This document shows, piece by piece, positions 9,188 to 18,600 of a DNA stretch of 64,000 bases. Within the stretch, counting starts at the first letter, position 1, and the number at the start of each line of letters is the position of its first letter. The stretch spans positions 62,001-126,000 of the forward strand of contig NZ_JBHSAF010000001.1 in NCBI RefSeq assembly GCF_042649925.1, written 5' to 3'. Position numbers and translations under genes: made by a program. A model generated the notes under the pieces. The model was given only the letters and a program-made list of their open reading frames with translations, did not search any database and was not told the origin of the DNA. The DNA is from Pseudaeromonas sharmana (GTDB lineage: Bacteria > Pseudomonadota > Gammaproteobacteria > Enterobacterales > Aeromonadaceae).

Positions 9188-9772
9188 GTGTTTGGCGATA
9201 AGTTCTATAAGCGACTGGACGACCTGGAACCGTGGCAACAGACCGTATTCGCTCTGGCGCTGGCGGAGCGTATGTATCCGAACTATCAGCTTTATGCCGA
9301 GAGTACCGGTAATGGCAGTGCCCAGGTATTTCGTCATGCACTGGATACCTTGTGGCAGTATCTGACTGAACGCAGCTCCCGACTCGACTTGTCGGCTGAG
9401 CTTGAGGCGCTCGAAGAACAGATCCCCGAGCCAGCCAAAGAGGAACACTACGGAGCCTATCCAGCCTTGGATGCCTGTGTGGCCTTGAGTTGTGCCTATA
9501 ACTCGGTTGTTTGCCGAATTGGTGAAGAGGCTACGGAAGCCAGTCATGCCTCTGTTGGCTGCGTTGCCGGCTTCCTGGAGCTGCTCGAAGGCAAACCACT
9601 TAGTGATGAAGAACTCTATGAGCAGCCGCTGATGAATGAGGAGCTCGAGTGTCAGGTGACCTTGCTTAATCAAGTCTCCCGACCTCGGGATGCCGCGGAG
9701 ATCTTGCGTATTCGCGAACTGGCTTCACAAGGCGGTGTCTCCAATTTAGGCATTTCACTGACTGACGAGTAA
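9188..9772 (+). CDS. yjaG: YjaG family protein (DUF416)
   Basis: A 194-residue protein of the DUF416 family, of unknown function, usually found just upstream of hupA in enteric and related bacteria, as here. ERMYPNYQLY, YPALDACVALS and NLGIS near the C-terminus match E. coli YjaG (196 residues). The best start is GTG at 9188, which has AGGAG 7 bases upstream. An ATG at 9092 would add 32 residues absent from the family. No signal peptide or membrane segment is seen. Confidence 0.88.
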   Translation: MFGDKFYKRLDDLEPWQQTVFALALAERMYPNYQLYAESTGNGSAQVFRHALDTLWQYLTERSSRLDLSAELEALEEQIPEPAKEEHYGAYPALDACVALSCAYNSVVCRIGEEATEASHASVGCVAGFLELLEGKPLSDEELYEQPLMNEELECQVTLLNQVSRPRDAAEILRIRELASQGGVSNLGISLTDE

Positions 9773-10004
9773 GGCCGCGGCTTTCAGCAGTAGATCGCGA
9801 CGAGAGCGCTTTCGACATGCCATTGCTGCGTTGTTTAGCGGCGCTGGCAGCGACACGCGGGGGATAAGTGTGAAGGGGCTGGCACTTCTTGTCGAAAAGC
9901 TGTTCATTCACGGCATCAATTCGGATAAAGCCTTTGCCTGCGTGGTTTTTTTTGACTAGATTGGTCGCTGATTTCAATTAGCGCCGCATAAAAAAGGACA
10001 GTCT

Positions 10005-10277
10005 ATGAACAAAACTGAGCTTGTCGATGCTATCGCAGCCAAGGCTGATATGAGCAAAGCCCAGGCCAAGGTTGCACTGGAAGAAATCCTGAACAGCATC
10101 ACTCAAAGCCTGAAAGAAGGTGACCAGGTTCAGCTGGTTGGTTTCGGTACCTTCAAGGTGAATCATCGCGCTGGTCGTACTGGTCGCAACCCGCAGACCG
10201 GTGCCGAAATTACCATCGCACCTTCAAACGTACCCACGTTTGTTGCAGGCAAAGCATTGAAGGATGCCGTCAAGTAA
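10005..10277 (+). CDS. hupA: DNA-binding protein HU-alpha
   Basis: HU is a small, abundant nucleoid protein that bends DNA. The 90 residues include the family signature GFGTFKVNHRAGRTGRNPQTG and end in ALKDAVK exactly as in E. coli HU-alpha. It is preceded by AAAAAAGGA and followed by a strong terminator. HU assists GalR-mediated DNA looping in E. coli, which matters for the paired GalR operators seen elsewhere in this window, although this gene is about 30 kb away and not specifically linked to them. Confidence 0.98.
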   Translation: MNKTELVDAIAAKADMSKAQAKVALEEILNSITQSLKEGDQVQLVGFGTFKVNHRAGRTGRNPQTGAEITIAPSNVPTFVAGKALKDAVK

Positions 10278-10293
10278 TCGGCAGCCATGATGC

Positions 10294-10321
10294 AAAAAAC
10301 CCGGCGTTTGCCGGGTTTTTT
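10294..10321 (+). terminator. Rho-independent terminator of hupA
   Basis: Six A-residues, a 6-bp CCCGGC / GCCGGG stem with a GTTT loop and six T-residues form a textbook terminator 16 bases after the hupA stop codon. Confidence 0.93.
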
Positions 10322-10450
10322 CATTCTGCCCGCGGCCTGCGGCAACTTTCCAGGTCTAGCCCGCTTTCTGTTACAGTGTACATCGCCGCGTTATGCGTCA
10401 TTTGACGTGAGTTGTCGTGGTGGTGTGGATGGTTATATGGAGAGCTTGTG

Positions 10451-11137
10451 GTGGCCTATCAGTACATTCTTTTTGATCTCGACGATACCTTGTTCGATTT
10501 TCCCGCCGACCGGGCCTTGGCTCTCGCGTTGGAGCACTACTCTGTCACGCTGACGCCGGAATTGCTGGCTGATTATCAACAGCTGAATCAGGCGTTATGG
10601 CAGCAGTACAATCAGGGAAACATCGATGCTCAGACGCTCAAGTCCGAGCGGTTCCGCGAGCTTGCCCCAATGGCAGGCACAGATCCCCTGACCTTAAACA
10701 GTCGATTCCTGCAAGCCATTCTTCAGTGCAGCCAGCCGTTATCCGGTGTCGAGCAGACGCTGCAGCAACTGCATGGTCGCGTTGGGCTTGGCATCATCAC
10801 TAATGGTTTTGCCGATGTGCAGCACGCGCGCTTAAAGCAGAGTGGCTTAGCCCGTTTCTTTGATTTCGTCGTGGTCTCCGAAGAAGAAGGGGTGACCAAA
10901 CCGGATCCGCGCATTTTCCATAATGCCTTGTCGCGGATGCCGGCAGTCAGTGCCAACGATGTGTTAATGGTCGGCGACAACCCTGGAACCGACGTTGCCG
11001 GCGGCGCAGCCAGTGGCATGGAAACTTGCTGGTTCAATCTTTGGCGCCAGGATAAAACCGTGGCAGCAACCCATATCATTGAGGAGTTTGCCGAACTGCT
11101 GGTTTTACCCCGGGTTAAAGCGTTGCTGCCTGCGTGA
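10451..11137 (+). CDS. yjjG: Pyrimidine 5'-nucleotidase YjjG-like, HAD superfamily
   Basis: YjjG dephosphorylates pyrimidine nucleoside monophosphates, including toxic non-canonical ones. HAD motif I is FDLDDTLFDF at the N-terminus, motif II is IITNGF, motif III is the lysine in VTKPDPRIF, and motif IV is MVGDNPGTDV. The whole protein aligns with E. coli YjjG (225 residues). GTG at 10451 is the likeliest start because GGAGAG lies 6 bases upstream, giving 228 residues. The gene ends one base before the end of leftward dmeF, so the two are tightly convergent. Confidence 0.85.
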   Translation: MAYQYILFDLDDTLFDFPADRALALALEHYSVTLTPELLADYQQLNQALWQQYNQGNIDAQTLKSERFRELAPMAGTDPLTLNSRFLQAILQCSQPLSGVEQTLQQLHGRVGLGIITNGFADVQHARLKQSGLARFFDFVVVSEEEGVTKPDPRIFHNALSRMPAVSANDVLMVGDNPGTDVAGGAASGMETCWFNLWRQDKTVAATHIIEEFAELLVLPRVKALLPA

Positions 11138-11138
11138 T

Positions 11139-12137
11139 TTAAGCCAGCTCCAACGTAAGGTGAACTAATCCGGGGATGCTCCCTAAGTGTTCGCGAATGC
11201 GCTGGCGTTCCAGCGTGGTCGGGGCCAAACCAACGATGGCGGCAAATCGCCCTTCACCTACTCGCCAGACATGCAGATCCGTGAGCTGCAATTGCAGCGA
11301 AGTGAGCTGTTGTTGCAACTGCTTGCGGATCTGACCGTGACTTTCGACGTCAACCAGAATGGCGGATGTTTCTACCAGCAATCCCTTGGCCCAAATCAGT
11401 ATCACGGCAGCACCAACCAGTCCCATGACGGGATCAAGCCATGCCGCGCCCCACAGCATGCCCCCCAGAAGTGCGACGATAGCCAGGATGGAGGTCGCGG
11501 CATCAGCGAGTACATGTAAATACGCGGCACGCTTGTTTAAATCCCCATGAGCATGTTGGTTATGCTCATGCTCATGCTCATGCTCATGCTCATGCTCATG
11601 CTCATGGTCATGGTCATGGTCATGGTCATGGTCATGGTCATGGTGGCCATGATGATGCGGGTGATGGTGGCCACCATCACCCAGTAGCCAGGCGCTGAGA
11701 AGATTGACTCCCAGGCCGATCGCGGCGACCAGCATGGATTCGGCATAGTTGATCTCGCCTGGGGATAACAAGCGGATGATAGATTCCCAAATCATGGAGA
11801 TGGCGACGATGGCTAGAAACAGGGCGCTGGTATAGGCGCCGAGAATTTCAATTTTCCAGGTGCCAAAAGCAAAGCGGTGATCGCCGGAATAACGGCGCGA
11901 CAGCATGTATGCCAGCAATGAGACACCCAGAGCCAGCACATGCGTTCCCATATGCCAACCATCGGCCAGCAGCGCCATGGAGTGATATCGCCAGCCAGCC
12001 AGAATTTCAATCACCATCATAACGGCGGTCAGTATGACGACAAGGCGAATACGATGCTCACTCTGTTGCGAGGGTCGAGAAAATGCGCTGGCCTGGCCAC
12101 AGGTCAGCGGTAGTACAGGTTGTGATGGTTGTGACAT
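11139..12137 (-). CDS. dmeF: Cation diffusion facilitator DmeF-like (Co/Ni efflux)
   Basis: DmeF-type CDF proteins export divalent metals, mainly cobalt and nickel, from the cytoplasm. The 332 residues have six predicted membrane helices, the metal-site pattern ADGWHMGTH in helix 2 and LADAATS in helix 5, and a histidine-rich loop (about residues 157-195) between helices 4 and 5. The loop is an unusually regular run of His-Asp then His-Glu pairs. A C-terminal cytoplasmic domain contains LTDLHVWRVG. It is divergent from an RcnR-like repressor with a palindromic operator between them, which supports a nickel/cobalt role. Zinc is an alternative substrate. Confidence 0.88.
   Translation of the reverse strand: MSQPSQPVLPLTCGQASAFSRPSQQSEHRIRLVVILTAVMMVIEILAGWRYHSMALLADGWHMGTHVLALGVSLLAYMLSRRYSGDHRFAFGTWKIEILGAYTSALFLAIVAISMIWESIIRLLSPGEINYAESMLVAAIGLGVNLLSAWLLGDGGHHHPHHHGHHDHDHDHDHDHDHEHEHEHEHEHEHEHNQHAHGDLNKRAAYLHVLADAATSILAIVALLGGMLWGAAWLDPVMGLVGAAVILIWAKGLLVETSAILVDVESHGQIRKQLQQQLTSLQLQLTDLHVWRVGEGRFAAIVGLAPTTLERQRIREHLGSIPGLVHLTLELA
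11562..11639. repeat. Hexanucleotide microsatellite inside dmeF
   Basis: Thirteen uninterrupted 6-base units: seven ATGCTC followed by six ATGGTC. On the coding strand these read as seven Glu-His and six Asp-His pairs of the metal-binding loop. A gain or loss of whole units keeps the frame, so loop length could vary between strains. Confidence 0.95.
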
Positions 12138-12170
12138 AAGCGGTTTTCCTGCAGAAGTCTTTTTTTCGGA

Positions 12171-12191
12171 ATATACTCCCCCCTAGTATAT
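12171..12191. promoter_or_regulatory. RcnR/CsoR-type operator between dmeF and its repressor gene
   Basis: Seven-base inverted arms ATATACT and AGTATAT flank a run of six C followed by T. This is the known operator architecture of RcnR/DmeR/FrmR-type repressors (a G/C tract flanked by inverted repeats). It lies 33 bases upstream of dmeF and 52 bases upstream of the repressor start, so it could control both. Confidence 0.85.
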
Positions 12192-12243
12192 GCAGCAAGT
12201 CAATCCGCTGGATAATTCATCGGTTGATTGCCGAGGTAACAAG

Positions 12244-12513
12244 ATGAGTCATACCCAAAAAGACAAGAAAGCGCTGCTCAATCGCGTCCGACGCCTGAAA
12301 GGTCAACTGGAAGCGCTCGAGCGGGCCTTGCTTGATGAGCAGGGATGCTATGCCGTCCTGCAGCAGATTGCGGCGGTTCGTGGCGCTGTGAATGGCTTGA
12401 TGTCACAAGTGATTGAAGGACATATCCGCGATCACATGCAACCGTTGATCCCGGGCGAGGATAACGAGGCCAGTGAAGGACTGATCAAGGTGCTGCGTTC
12501 CTATCTGAAATGA
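12244..12513 (+). CDS. RcnR/DmeR-like nickel/cobalt-responsive repressor (CsoR/FrmR family)
   Basis: An 89-residue all-helical repressor with RRLKGQLEALERAL and LQQIAAVRGAVNGLM, close to E. coli RcnR. With the start at 12244 the four RcnR metal ligands fall at the same numbers as in E. coli: His3, Cys35, His60 and His64. This both supports the start and predicts Ni/Co sensing; formaldehyde-sensing FrmR relatives lack that exact set. An upstream in-frame ATG at 12190 would overlap the operator. It is divergent from dmeF. Metal binding would release the operator and allow dmeF expression (inference from the family). Confidence 0.88.
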   Translation: MSHTQKDKKALLNRVRRLKGQLEALERALLDEQGCYAVLQQIAAVRGAVNGLMSQVIEGHIRDHMQPLIPGEDNEASEGLIKVLRSYLK

Positions 12514-12525
12514 CGGCATCGGTTG

Positions 12526-12699
12526 CTAGTCGCTGGGCACGGCGTTGGCGGCCTCAATCGTTGCAATCAATTGCTGACACAACTCAGGTAGCCTTTGATA
12601 ATCCTGCCAGAGGCGTTCTTCCACGATATCGTGAATTTGTGCCGCCAGCTCTGATGCCTGGCGTTTGAGTCGAGCGCGAGTCTTGTGCATTGTTTCCAT
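12526..12699 (-). CDS. Small hypothetical protein
   Basis: A 57-residue basic, helical frame starting METMHKTRARLKRQ, with an AAAGG site 7 bases upstream. An upstream in-frame ATG at 12741 would add 14 residues. I do not recognise the family. It lies convergent to the RcnR-like gene with 12 bases between stop codons. Composition (heptad-like L/A/I spacing) suggests a short coiled coil. Moderately likely to be real. Confidence 0.5.
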   Translation of the reverse strand: METMHKTRARLKRQASELAAQIHDIVEERLWQDYQRLPELCQQLIATIEAANAVPSD

Positions 12700-12884
12700 G
12701 ATGGGCCTTTGGGCTAAGCGTCCTACATTAGTGGCTAGCAATGTTTATGCAAAAGATAAAAGTTTATAAATCAATTTGTTATGCATTCGGCGTTGGTCTG
12801 GTTGTCGACAATCACGCCGCAATGTCTTGATGGCGCCAAGACGTCGCGCTATGCTGCAACCGGTTGCATTCTCGAGGATACAAG

Positions 12885-13697
12885 ATGTACAAACTGATAG
12901 CTCTGGATATGGATGGCACTTTATTGCGTGAGGATGGCTCTATCTCCGCGAGGACGCAGCGTGCGATAGCCGAGGCGAAGGCCAAGGGTGTCAGGGTCGT
13001 CCTGGCCTCTGGCAGACCATTGAGCGGAATGGCCCGCTTTCTGGATCAACTGGCGTTGACGTCACATCAGGATTATGTGCTCAGCTACAATGGCGCCCTG
13101 ATTCAAAACGTGGGTTCGGGTGACGTACTCAGCCGCAATGTGCTGACGGGTAAGGATGTGCGCGAGTTGTACCGTCTCAGTCAGCAATTGGGTGTCAACA
13201 TTCACGCGTTTTCACACACCCGTGGTCTGATTGCGCCACGCACCAGTCGCTATACGGAAGTGGAGCGTTCCCATAACGATTTGACCCTGACGTTGGTGGA
13301 TTTTGCCGCGATTCCGGAAGATGAGGCGATTCTAAAAGTGATGATGGTGGATGAGCCTGCATTGCTGGCGGAGGCGATGGCTCAGCTGCCAGAAACGGTT
13401 TATCAGCATTATACCGTGTTGCTCAGTACGCCCTATTTTCTTGAATTCCTGCATCCACATAGCAATAAAGGTAATGGTGTTGCTCAGTTGGCGGCCCATC
13501 TGTCGATTGAGCCGCAGGCTGTCATCTGTGTGGGAGATGCAGGTAACGACGCTCATATGATTGATTTCGCCGGCCTCGGAGTGGCGATGGGGAATGCAAC
13601 AGATGCGTTGAAGCAGCAGGCTGACTACATCACCCTGAGCAATGAGGATGATGGTGTCGCCCATGTGATTGAGAAGTTCATTCTAAAGCAGCCGTAA
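12885..13697 (+). CDS. yidA: Sugar phosphatase YidA-like, Cof-type HAD
   Basis: Cof-type HAD enzymes dephosphorylate small phosphorylated metabolites; E. coli YidA acts on sugar phosphates such as erythrose-4-phosphate. Motif I DMDGTLL, the YNGAL segment, NKGNGVAQL and motif IV GDAGNDAHMI are all present. The start at 12885 (GAGGATA upstream) gives 270 residues, exactly the E. coli length; an ATG at 12864 lacks support. It ends in a strong bidirectional terminator. Confidence 0.88.
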   Translation: MYKLIALDMDGTLLREDGSISARTQRAIAEAKAKGVRVVLASGRPLSGMARFLDQLALTSHQDYVLSYNGALIQNVGSGDVLSRNVLTGKDVRELYRLSQQLGVNIHAFSHTRGLIAPRTSRYTEVERSHNDLTLTLVDFAAIPEDEAILKVMMVDEPALLAEAMAQLPETVYQHYTVLLSTPYFLEFLHPHSNKGNGVAQLAAHLSIEPQAVICVGDAGNDAHMIDFAGLGVAMGNATDALKQQADYITLSNEDDGVAHVIEKFILKQP

Positions 13698-13714
13698 TCC
13701 GTTCAGCATGTGGA

Positions 13715-13749
13715 TAAAAAAAGCCGTTGCAGATAGCAACGGCTTTTTT
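13715..13749. terminator. Bidirectional terminator between yidA and DUF2960-like gene
   Basis: A 9-bp stem (AGCCGTTGC / GCAACGGCT) with a 5-base loop is flanked by seven A on the left and six T on the right, serving yidA rightward and the leftward two-gene unit. Confidence 0.92.
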
Positions 13750-13765
13750 ATGCCGGCGTGGCCTG

Positions 13766-14005
13766 TTATTCGCGAATGACCTGGATGTCACTGAAGCCAA
13801 AACGTTCAAATTCATTTTCGCGATAATCACGCAGTGCCTTTTTATCGCGGGTCAGGCTTGCGATCTGCTTTTCCATTGCCAGAAACTGGGTCAAGTCTAT
13901 GCCTTCGGCCGCGGCCAGTGCCTCGTAATGATCATGATATTTGTCATTAGCGAAGCGAATGGTTTTAGGTTCACCGTCAAAGCGATACTCAATGCGCAGC
14001 GCCAT
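13766..14005 (-). CDS. Small conserved protein, DUF2960-like
   Basis: A 79-residue charged protein (MALRIEYRF..., GIDLTQFLAMEKQ..., ERFGFSDIQ) that resembles the DUF2960 proteins of Vibrio and Aeromonas, whose function is unknown. It starts 12 bases after the VF530-domain gene, so the two are probably cotranscribed. No signal peptide or membrane helix. Confidence 0.7.
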   Translation of the reverse strand: MALRIEYRFDGEPKTIRFANDKYHDHYEALAAAEGIDLTQFLAMEKQIASLTRDKKALRDYRENEFERFGFSDIQVIRE

Positions 14006-14017
14006 CCACTTTCACCC

Positions 14018-14881
14018 TTACTCTTGATTTTCACGCTGGCGAGGACGCTTGTTTTGTCCCGGCTTGCCCCATGGGGATGCGGGCTTGGCCCCTTCTGCTG
14101 CCGACTTCTCTGTTCCTCGGCTCTGAGATTGACGACGTGGTCGCTTTGCCTGCTCGCCTGTGCCTTTTTCGCTGTTCCGGCGCTCTTTGTCACCATTGCC
14201 ACTGCGAGAGCCTTTATTCAGCTGCTCGGCATAGCGCTGCTGCATCATGCGCTCCTGTTCCACCGGGTCCGCATCATTGCGCCATAGCTGCTGGCTATCG
14301 GATGCTGCGCGGCGTTCGCGTTGCGCGCGCGGTGCATTCCCCTTATTGGGGCCCTGTGGCTTGCCGTCCTTGTCGCGCGGGCGGTCATTGCGCTTGCCGC
14401 GGCCATCAGCCGACTGGCGTTGCGAGCCTTTACCGTCACCACGGTTGCTCTCGCCACGTTTCCCGCGAGCACTGGAACGCGGTTTTTCCCGGTGGCTGAT
14501 ACGGGGGCGAATCGATGACGGGGCGGCTGAATTTTGCTCTTCCTGGTCAGTCTCTTGTTCCTGGTTTGCTCCCTCCGCCTCGGTCGGCGTTGACTCGGCG
14601 GCAGGTAGACGACGACGCAAAATCTTGCGTGGCTCTGTCGCCGCGGCATCATCGCTGGTTGCGGTTGGCTGGCTGGAGAGGTAAATCTCCTCCAGCTTGG
14701 CGCGTGCCCACGGCGTCCGGCGCAGGAAGGTGAGACTGGATTTTAACGACGGGTCGTTAAGAAAGCAGTTGATTGGCAATTTTTCTGACAGCTGTTCCCA
14801 ACCATAATGATTGACCAACTGGCTCAGCATTGCCTCAAGGGTCACGCCGTGAAGCGGATTGTTCTGTTGTGCGTTGTCCAT
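14018..14881 (-). CDS. VF530 (DUF2132) domain protein with long basic disordered tail
   Basis: Residues 1-70 contain the VF530 pattern NPLHGVTLEAMLSQLVNHYGW, NDPSLKSSLTFLRRTPWAR and KLEEIYL; this small domain is thought to bind DNA. The remaining ~215 residues are low-complexity and rich in Arg, Lys, Gln, Ser, Gly and Pro, so likely disordered and possibly nucleic-acid-binding. Most VF530 proteins are under 100 residues, so the tail is a large addition. The start at 14881 (MDNAQQNN) is chosen because VF530 begins right after it; the longer frame from 14962 adds 27 residues without family support. Confidence 0.75.
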   Translation of the reverse strand: MDNAQQNNPLHGVTLEAMLSQLVNHYGWEQLSEKLPINCFLNDPSLKSSLTFLRRTPWARAKLEEIYLSSQPTATSDDAAATEPRKILRRRLPAAESTPTEAEGANQEQETDQEEQNSAAPSSIRPRISHREKPRSSARGKRGESNRGDGKGSQRQSADGRGKRNDRPRDKDGKPQGPNKGNAPRAQRERRAASDSQQLWRNDADPVEQERMMQQRYAEQLNKGSRSGNGDKERRNSEKGTGEQAKRPRRQSQSRGTEKSAAEGAKPASPWGKPGQNKRPRQRENQE

Positions 14882-15072
14882 AGGAAACCTGAAGATATGA
14901 TTGCGCGCCTGAAGGACCGCAAGGCTGCGATCGGCACACATGAACAACAACCCCCATCCCATACGCAGGGCACCATAGTCAGCGCCAGGGTTGTCCAGCC
15001 CGCATTGAACAGCAAAAAGCCGTCCGGGTCAAAGCCTCCGTGATGACTCAGGGCAATTATACAGGCAAATAC

Positions 15073-15273
15073 TCAAATTGCTGTGCGCTTGCTCATCAAC
15101 TGGGCGGCGATAAAGTACCTCGGGCGCCCCTGATGCCAGCGAATACAGGCCAGGACCACAGACCCGAACCGGTATTCCCATTCCTGAAAAATGGATGGCG
15201 GTTGAATACCGGCATGTCTGAGGTATTCAACAAATAACAGGGACTGATTGATTTCAAGCAATGTGGCTTCCAT
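15073..15273 (-). CDS. Possible small hypothetical protein
   Basis: A 66-residue frame starting MEATLLEINQSLLFVEYLRHAG with a GGAG site about 10 bases upstream. Amino-acid use is protein-like (aromatic residues spread evenly, no low complexity) but I recognise no family. It lies in an otherwise gene-free stretch upstream of the VF530 gene and on the same strand. It may equally be a chance frame. Confidence 0.35.
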   Translation of the reverse strand: MEATLLEINQSLLFVEYLRHAGIQPPSIFQEWEYRFGSVVLACIRWHQGRPRYFIAAQLMSKRTAI

Positions 15274-15578
15274 CGCTCTGACTCCGGAACTGAGATGGCC
15301 GGATTCTAGCGGCGATGAGCTGAATCAGAACTGAACGTTTTTTATCCTGACGCATTATTTTCGACGCTTGGGCAAGCTGCGCCATGCAATGAAGTGACGT
15401 GCCTGCACGCCAGGCATGCCGCGTGGCGTCATGACAAAAAAATGAACAGTCAGTATGAAAGAGGGCGATGACACCTGGTTTCAATGCCGGCTCCTGGGGC
15501 GTGGCTGGTGCATGGGGCTGGATGGCTACATCCAGTCTTTCCAGCTTTTCCAGTCTTGGCATATTGCCGGCTGCAGAT
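15274..15578. other. 305-base stretch without a convincing gene
   Basis: Lies between the possible small gene and the pullulanase terminator. A minus-strand frame at 15254-15562 has no ribosome-binding site and odd composition (Pro/His-rich start), so I do not call it. No other structure was noticed. Confidence 0.4.
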
Positions 15579-15606
15579 AAAAAAGCGGGGCCTGATGGCC
15601 CCGCTT
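15579..15606 (-). terminator. Rho-independent terminator of the pullulanase gene
   Basis: A 10-bp stem (AAGCGGGGCC / GGCCCCGCTT) with a TGAT loop lies 23 bases past the pullulanase stop codon. On the minus strand it is followed by T-residues. Confidence 0.9.
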
Positions 15607-15628
15607 GAGGTGATGTGTTGCGGTTGCC

Positions 15629-18600
15629 TTATTGCAGTTGGCAAACCTGCATGCTGCCTACCGTGGCAGGGGTATTGGTCGGTACGCTGTCAAACTTGAT
15701 TTGGAAGATATACTCACCTGCACCCAGGTTGAGGGTATTCTTCTGCAAGTCTTCGGTACCAGCGGTATAACCGTACAGCTCATAAGACTTGTCGAATTCC
15801 AGCGGCTTGATGGCATTGCCCCCTGAGGCAGCGATGAACTGGGTAGTCCAGCTACCATCATCGCTGGCGACCTTGAAGCCGTTGTAAGTTTGCGCAGAGT
15901 CAGACATGTCCAATGGACCCGTCACCTTGACCTGATAGATACCATTGCCCTTGTAGCTCAGCTGATAGGCGGCATCGAAGTTCCAGCTTGAGTGGCTGCC
16001 ACGCAGAGCCAGCTTGGTGTCACCCAAAGTGGCGGCCTCTGAAGAGTCTGGCAACAGCGCGCACGCGGCAGCCGGTTCTTCAATGGACAGCGTCAGCGTC
16101 GGGTTATCCTTGCTCATTGCCTTGAAGGTGAAGTGGTAAGTCCCAACCTTGGTGACATCCAGTGCGATGTTGCCCTTGGCGGCATCGCCTGCACACAGGG
16201 TCAGCGGCGTACCTGCCGTCAACTTGGCGCCAGCAGTACAGACGCCGTAGTTAGCAGCACCACCCTTGCCGGTATCACCCCACACATTATCGGCGACCTT
16301 GATTTCAACGCTCTTGGTACCATCACCGACAAAATCGGCGCTGATATCTGTGGACAGCGCGTAGCTGTAGTCAGCACCCGTGAAGGTAAACAGGTTGGCA
16401 TCGCTGAAATCCCAGCTGCCAATCAGGCTACCTGGCAGGTAGATGCCCAGATCACCGAACGGTGCGACAGTGGACAGATCCTGCTTGTGAGATACCGGCA
16501 GGCCAGCGCCTTGGGTTTCACCCTGGGCCTTGACGAACACGGCGGCAGACCAGGCAGGAACGTTCAGCTTGCCATCCACCACTTCAGCACCAGCACCGAT
16601 AGAGGCAGTTTCCAGAGCCTGTTGTACCGGGCTCAGTGTGTAACCGCTCAGGTCGATGGCGTTGTCGGATCCATCCTTGAACTCACCGATGGACTGGCTG
16701 TCCGGGGTTGCGTTGATCACCACAATCACCCCATCGACTGCCTTATCCAGATCGCTGACGGCAGAGCCATCGTCGATGGACATGGCGATCAGGCCTGGTT
16801 GGGCATTCGGACCGACGTTGCGGAAGTCCACACGGTTCATGACATCGGTGCCGCTACCCAGCGTGAACAGCGGGGAAGACTGACGCAGTGAGGTCAATTC
16901 CTTGTAGAAGCTCTCCATTTGTAACAGCTCGGCGTTGCCAGGTGTCGCAGCGGCATTCTTGACCTGTTTGATCAGCGGGTAGTTATCGCCATCCTTGTCC
17001 TTGCGCGGCAGACCGACGTCATAGTTGTTGTCGCTCTTGGTGTAGTCGACGCGGTTGTACCAGTCGCCTGAGTCGTAGGAATCACGCTCGAAAGACTTGG
17101 AACGCAGCAACTCAGAGCCTTGCTGATCGAAGACGGTAGCCTGACCCAGCATGACGGTGGCCAGCGAGACGGCTTGCATGCGGACGCGAGTCGCCAGGTC
17201 AGCTTCTGTCGGTGCCTTGTAGGCGATGATATCGAACAGGGTCTGGTTGTCATGCTTGCTGACATAGTTCTGGATTTCAATCGGATCTTGGGCATAGCCT
17301 GCCTTCTGACCGTTGTAATCGATGTCGGAACCCTTGGTCGGGATGCCATCCTGATTAACCAGGACAAACTCCTTCAGGTTACCAGCCATGCCAAGCATCG
17401 TCAGGTCCGCCAGGTGACGGGCTGAGCTTTCAGAGACCGCATCCTTCTCGTTTGGCATCACCAGGGCGCCGTTACCGAAGCCTTGGGTGTTACGGATGCC
17501 ATCGCCGCCATCGAACGGGCTGCCGCCACGAACGGCGTCACGCAAACGGTCGGAGAAGCTACCGATACCGGTGCCAGCCAGGTTCGGTTGGGTGGCCTGT
17601 TCGAAGCGGGCGTTGCCTGCTACTTCACCAAAATCCCAGCCTTCGCCGTAGAAGTACATCTCTGGTGCGACTGCCTTGACCTTGGCCAGCGCTTCAACCA
17701 TTTGCGCCTTCGGATGGTGGCCCATCAGGTCGAAGCGGAATGCATCAACCTTATACTGGGTAGCCCAAGTGACCAGAGAGTCATCCATCAGCTTGGCAAA
17801 CATGGCATTTTCCGGTGCCGTGTTGGAGCAGCAAGTGGAGGTGGTGACGGCGCCGGTGGTCGGATCCAGACGTTGATAGTAACCCGGTACTACCTTGTCG
17901 AGGACGGACTTGTCGGCCAGGCCTGCAGCATTGGTGTGGTTGTAGACGACGTCCATGACCACGTTCATGCCGATATTTTCCTTGATGGCCTTAACCATCT
18001 TACGGAATTCGAGGATACGGGCAGTACCATCAGGATTGGTGGAGTAGGAGCCTTCCGGTGTGGTGTAGTGGAACGGATCATAGCCCCAGTTAAAGGAGTC
18101 GGTCTCGGAGACCATGCGGTTCAGCGCTTGACGCTGTTCGCCATCCTTATCCAGCGAGGCCAGTACGTCGGCAATGGTTTCGTCACCGGAGCAGTGGCTG
18201 TTGAAATCAGCACTGTTCTTGACGTTGCTGTTGACTTCACACAGCTTGCTGAACTTGTCATCGAGGTTGGCAACCTTGGCCGGATCTTCGTTGACCGTGG
18301 CGATGTCGAATGCAGGCAGCAGTTGCAAGTGGGTAACGCCGGCAGCGGACAGCTCCTTCAGGTGCTTCACAGCCAGTGAGTTGTCATCGGTCAGGGCGAC
18401 AAATTTGCCGCGTTCTGCCGCATCAATTCCGGTGTCGAAGGCGGTCAGGTCACGAACATGGGATTCGTGGATGACAATCTTGGCCAGGTCTTTCTGGGTT
18501 GCCTGGCTGTGTGGCGCTTTCAGGGTATCCCAACCATCCGGCTTCAGCGCCGCATCATTCAGGTCGACAACCTGGCTGAATTCAGAGTTGGTGGACAGGC

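Noticed and set aside
11562..11639. Hexamer repeat as a contingency locus that switches a gene on and off
   Set aside because: The unit is a multiple of three, so slippage changes loop length but never the frame.
15254..15562. A 102-codon minus-strand frame
   Set aside because: No ribosome-binding site, unusual composition, and partly overlaps a better small candidate.
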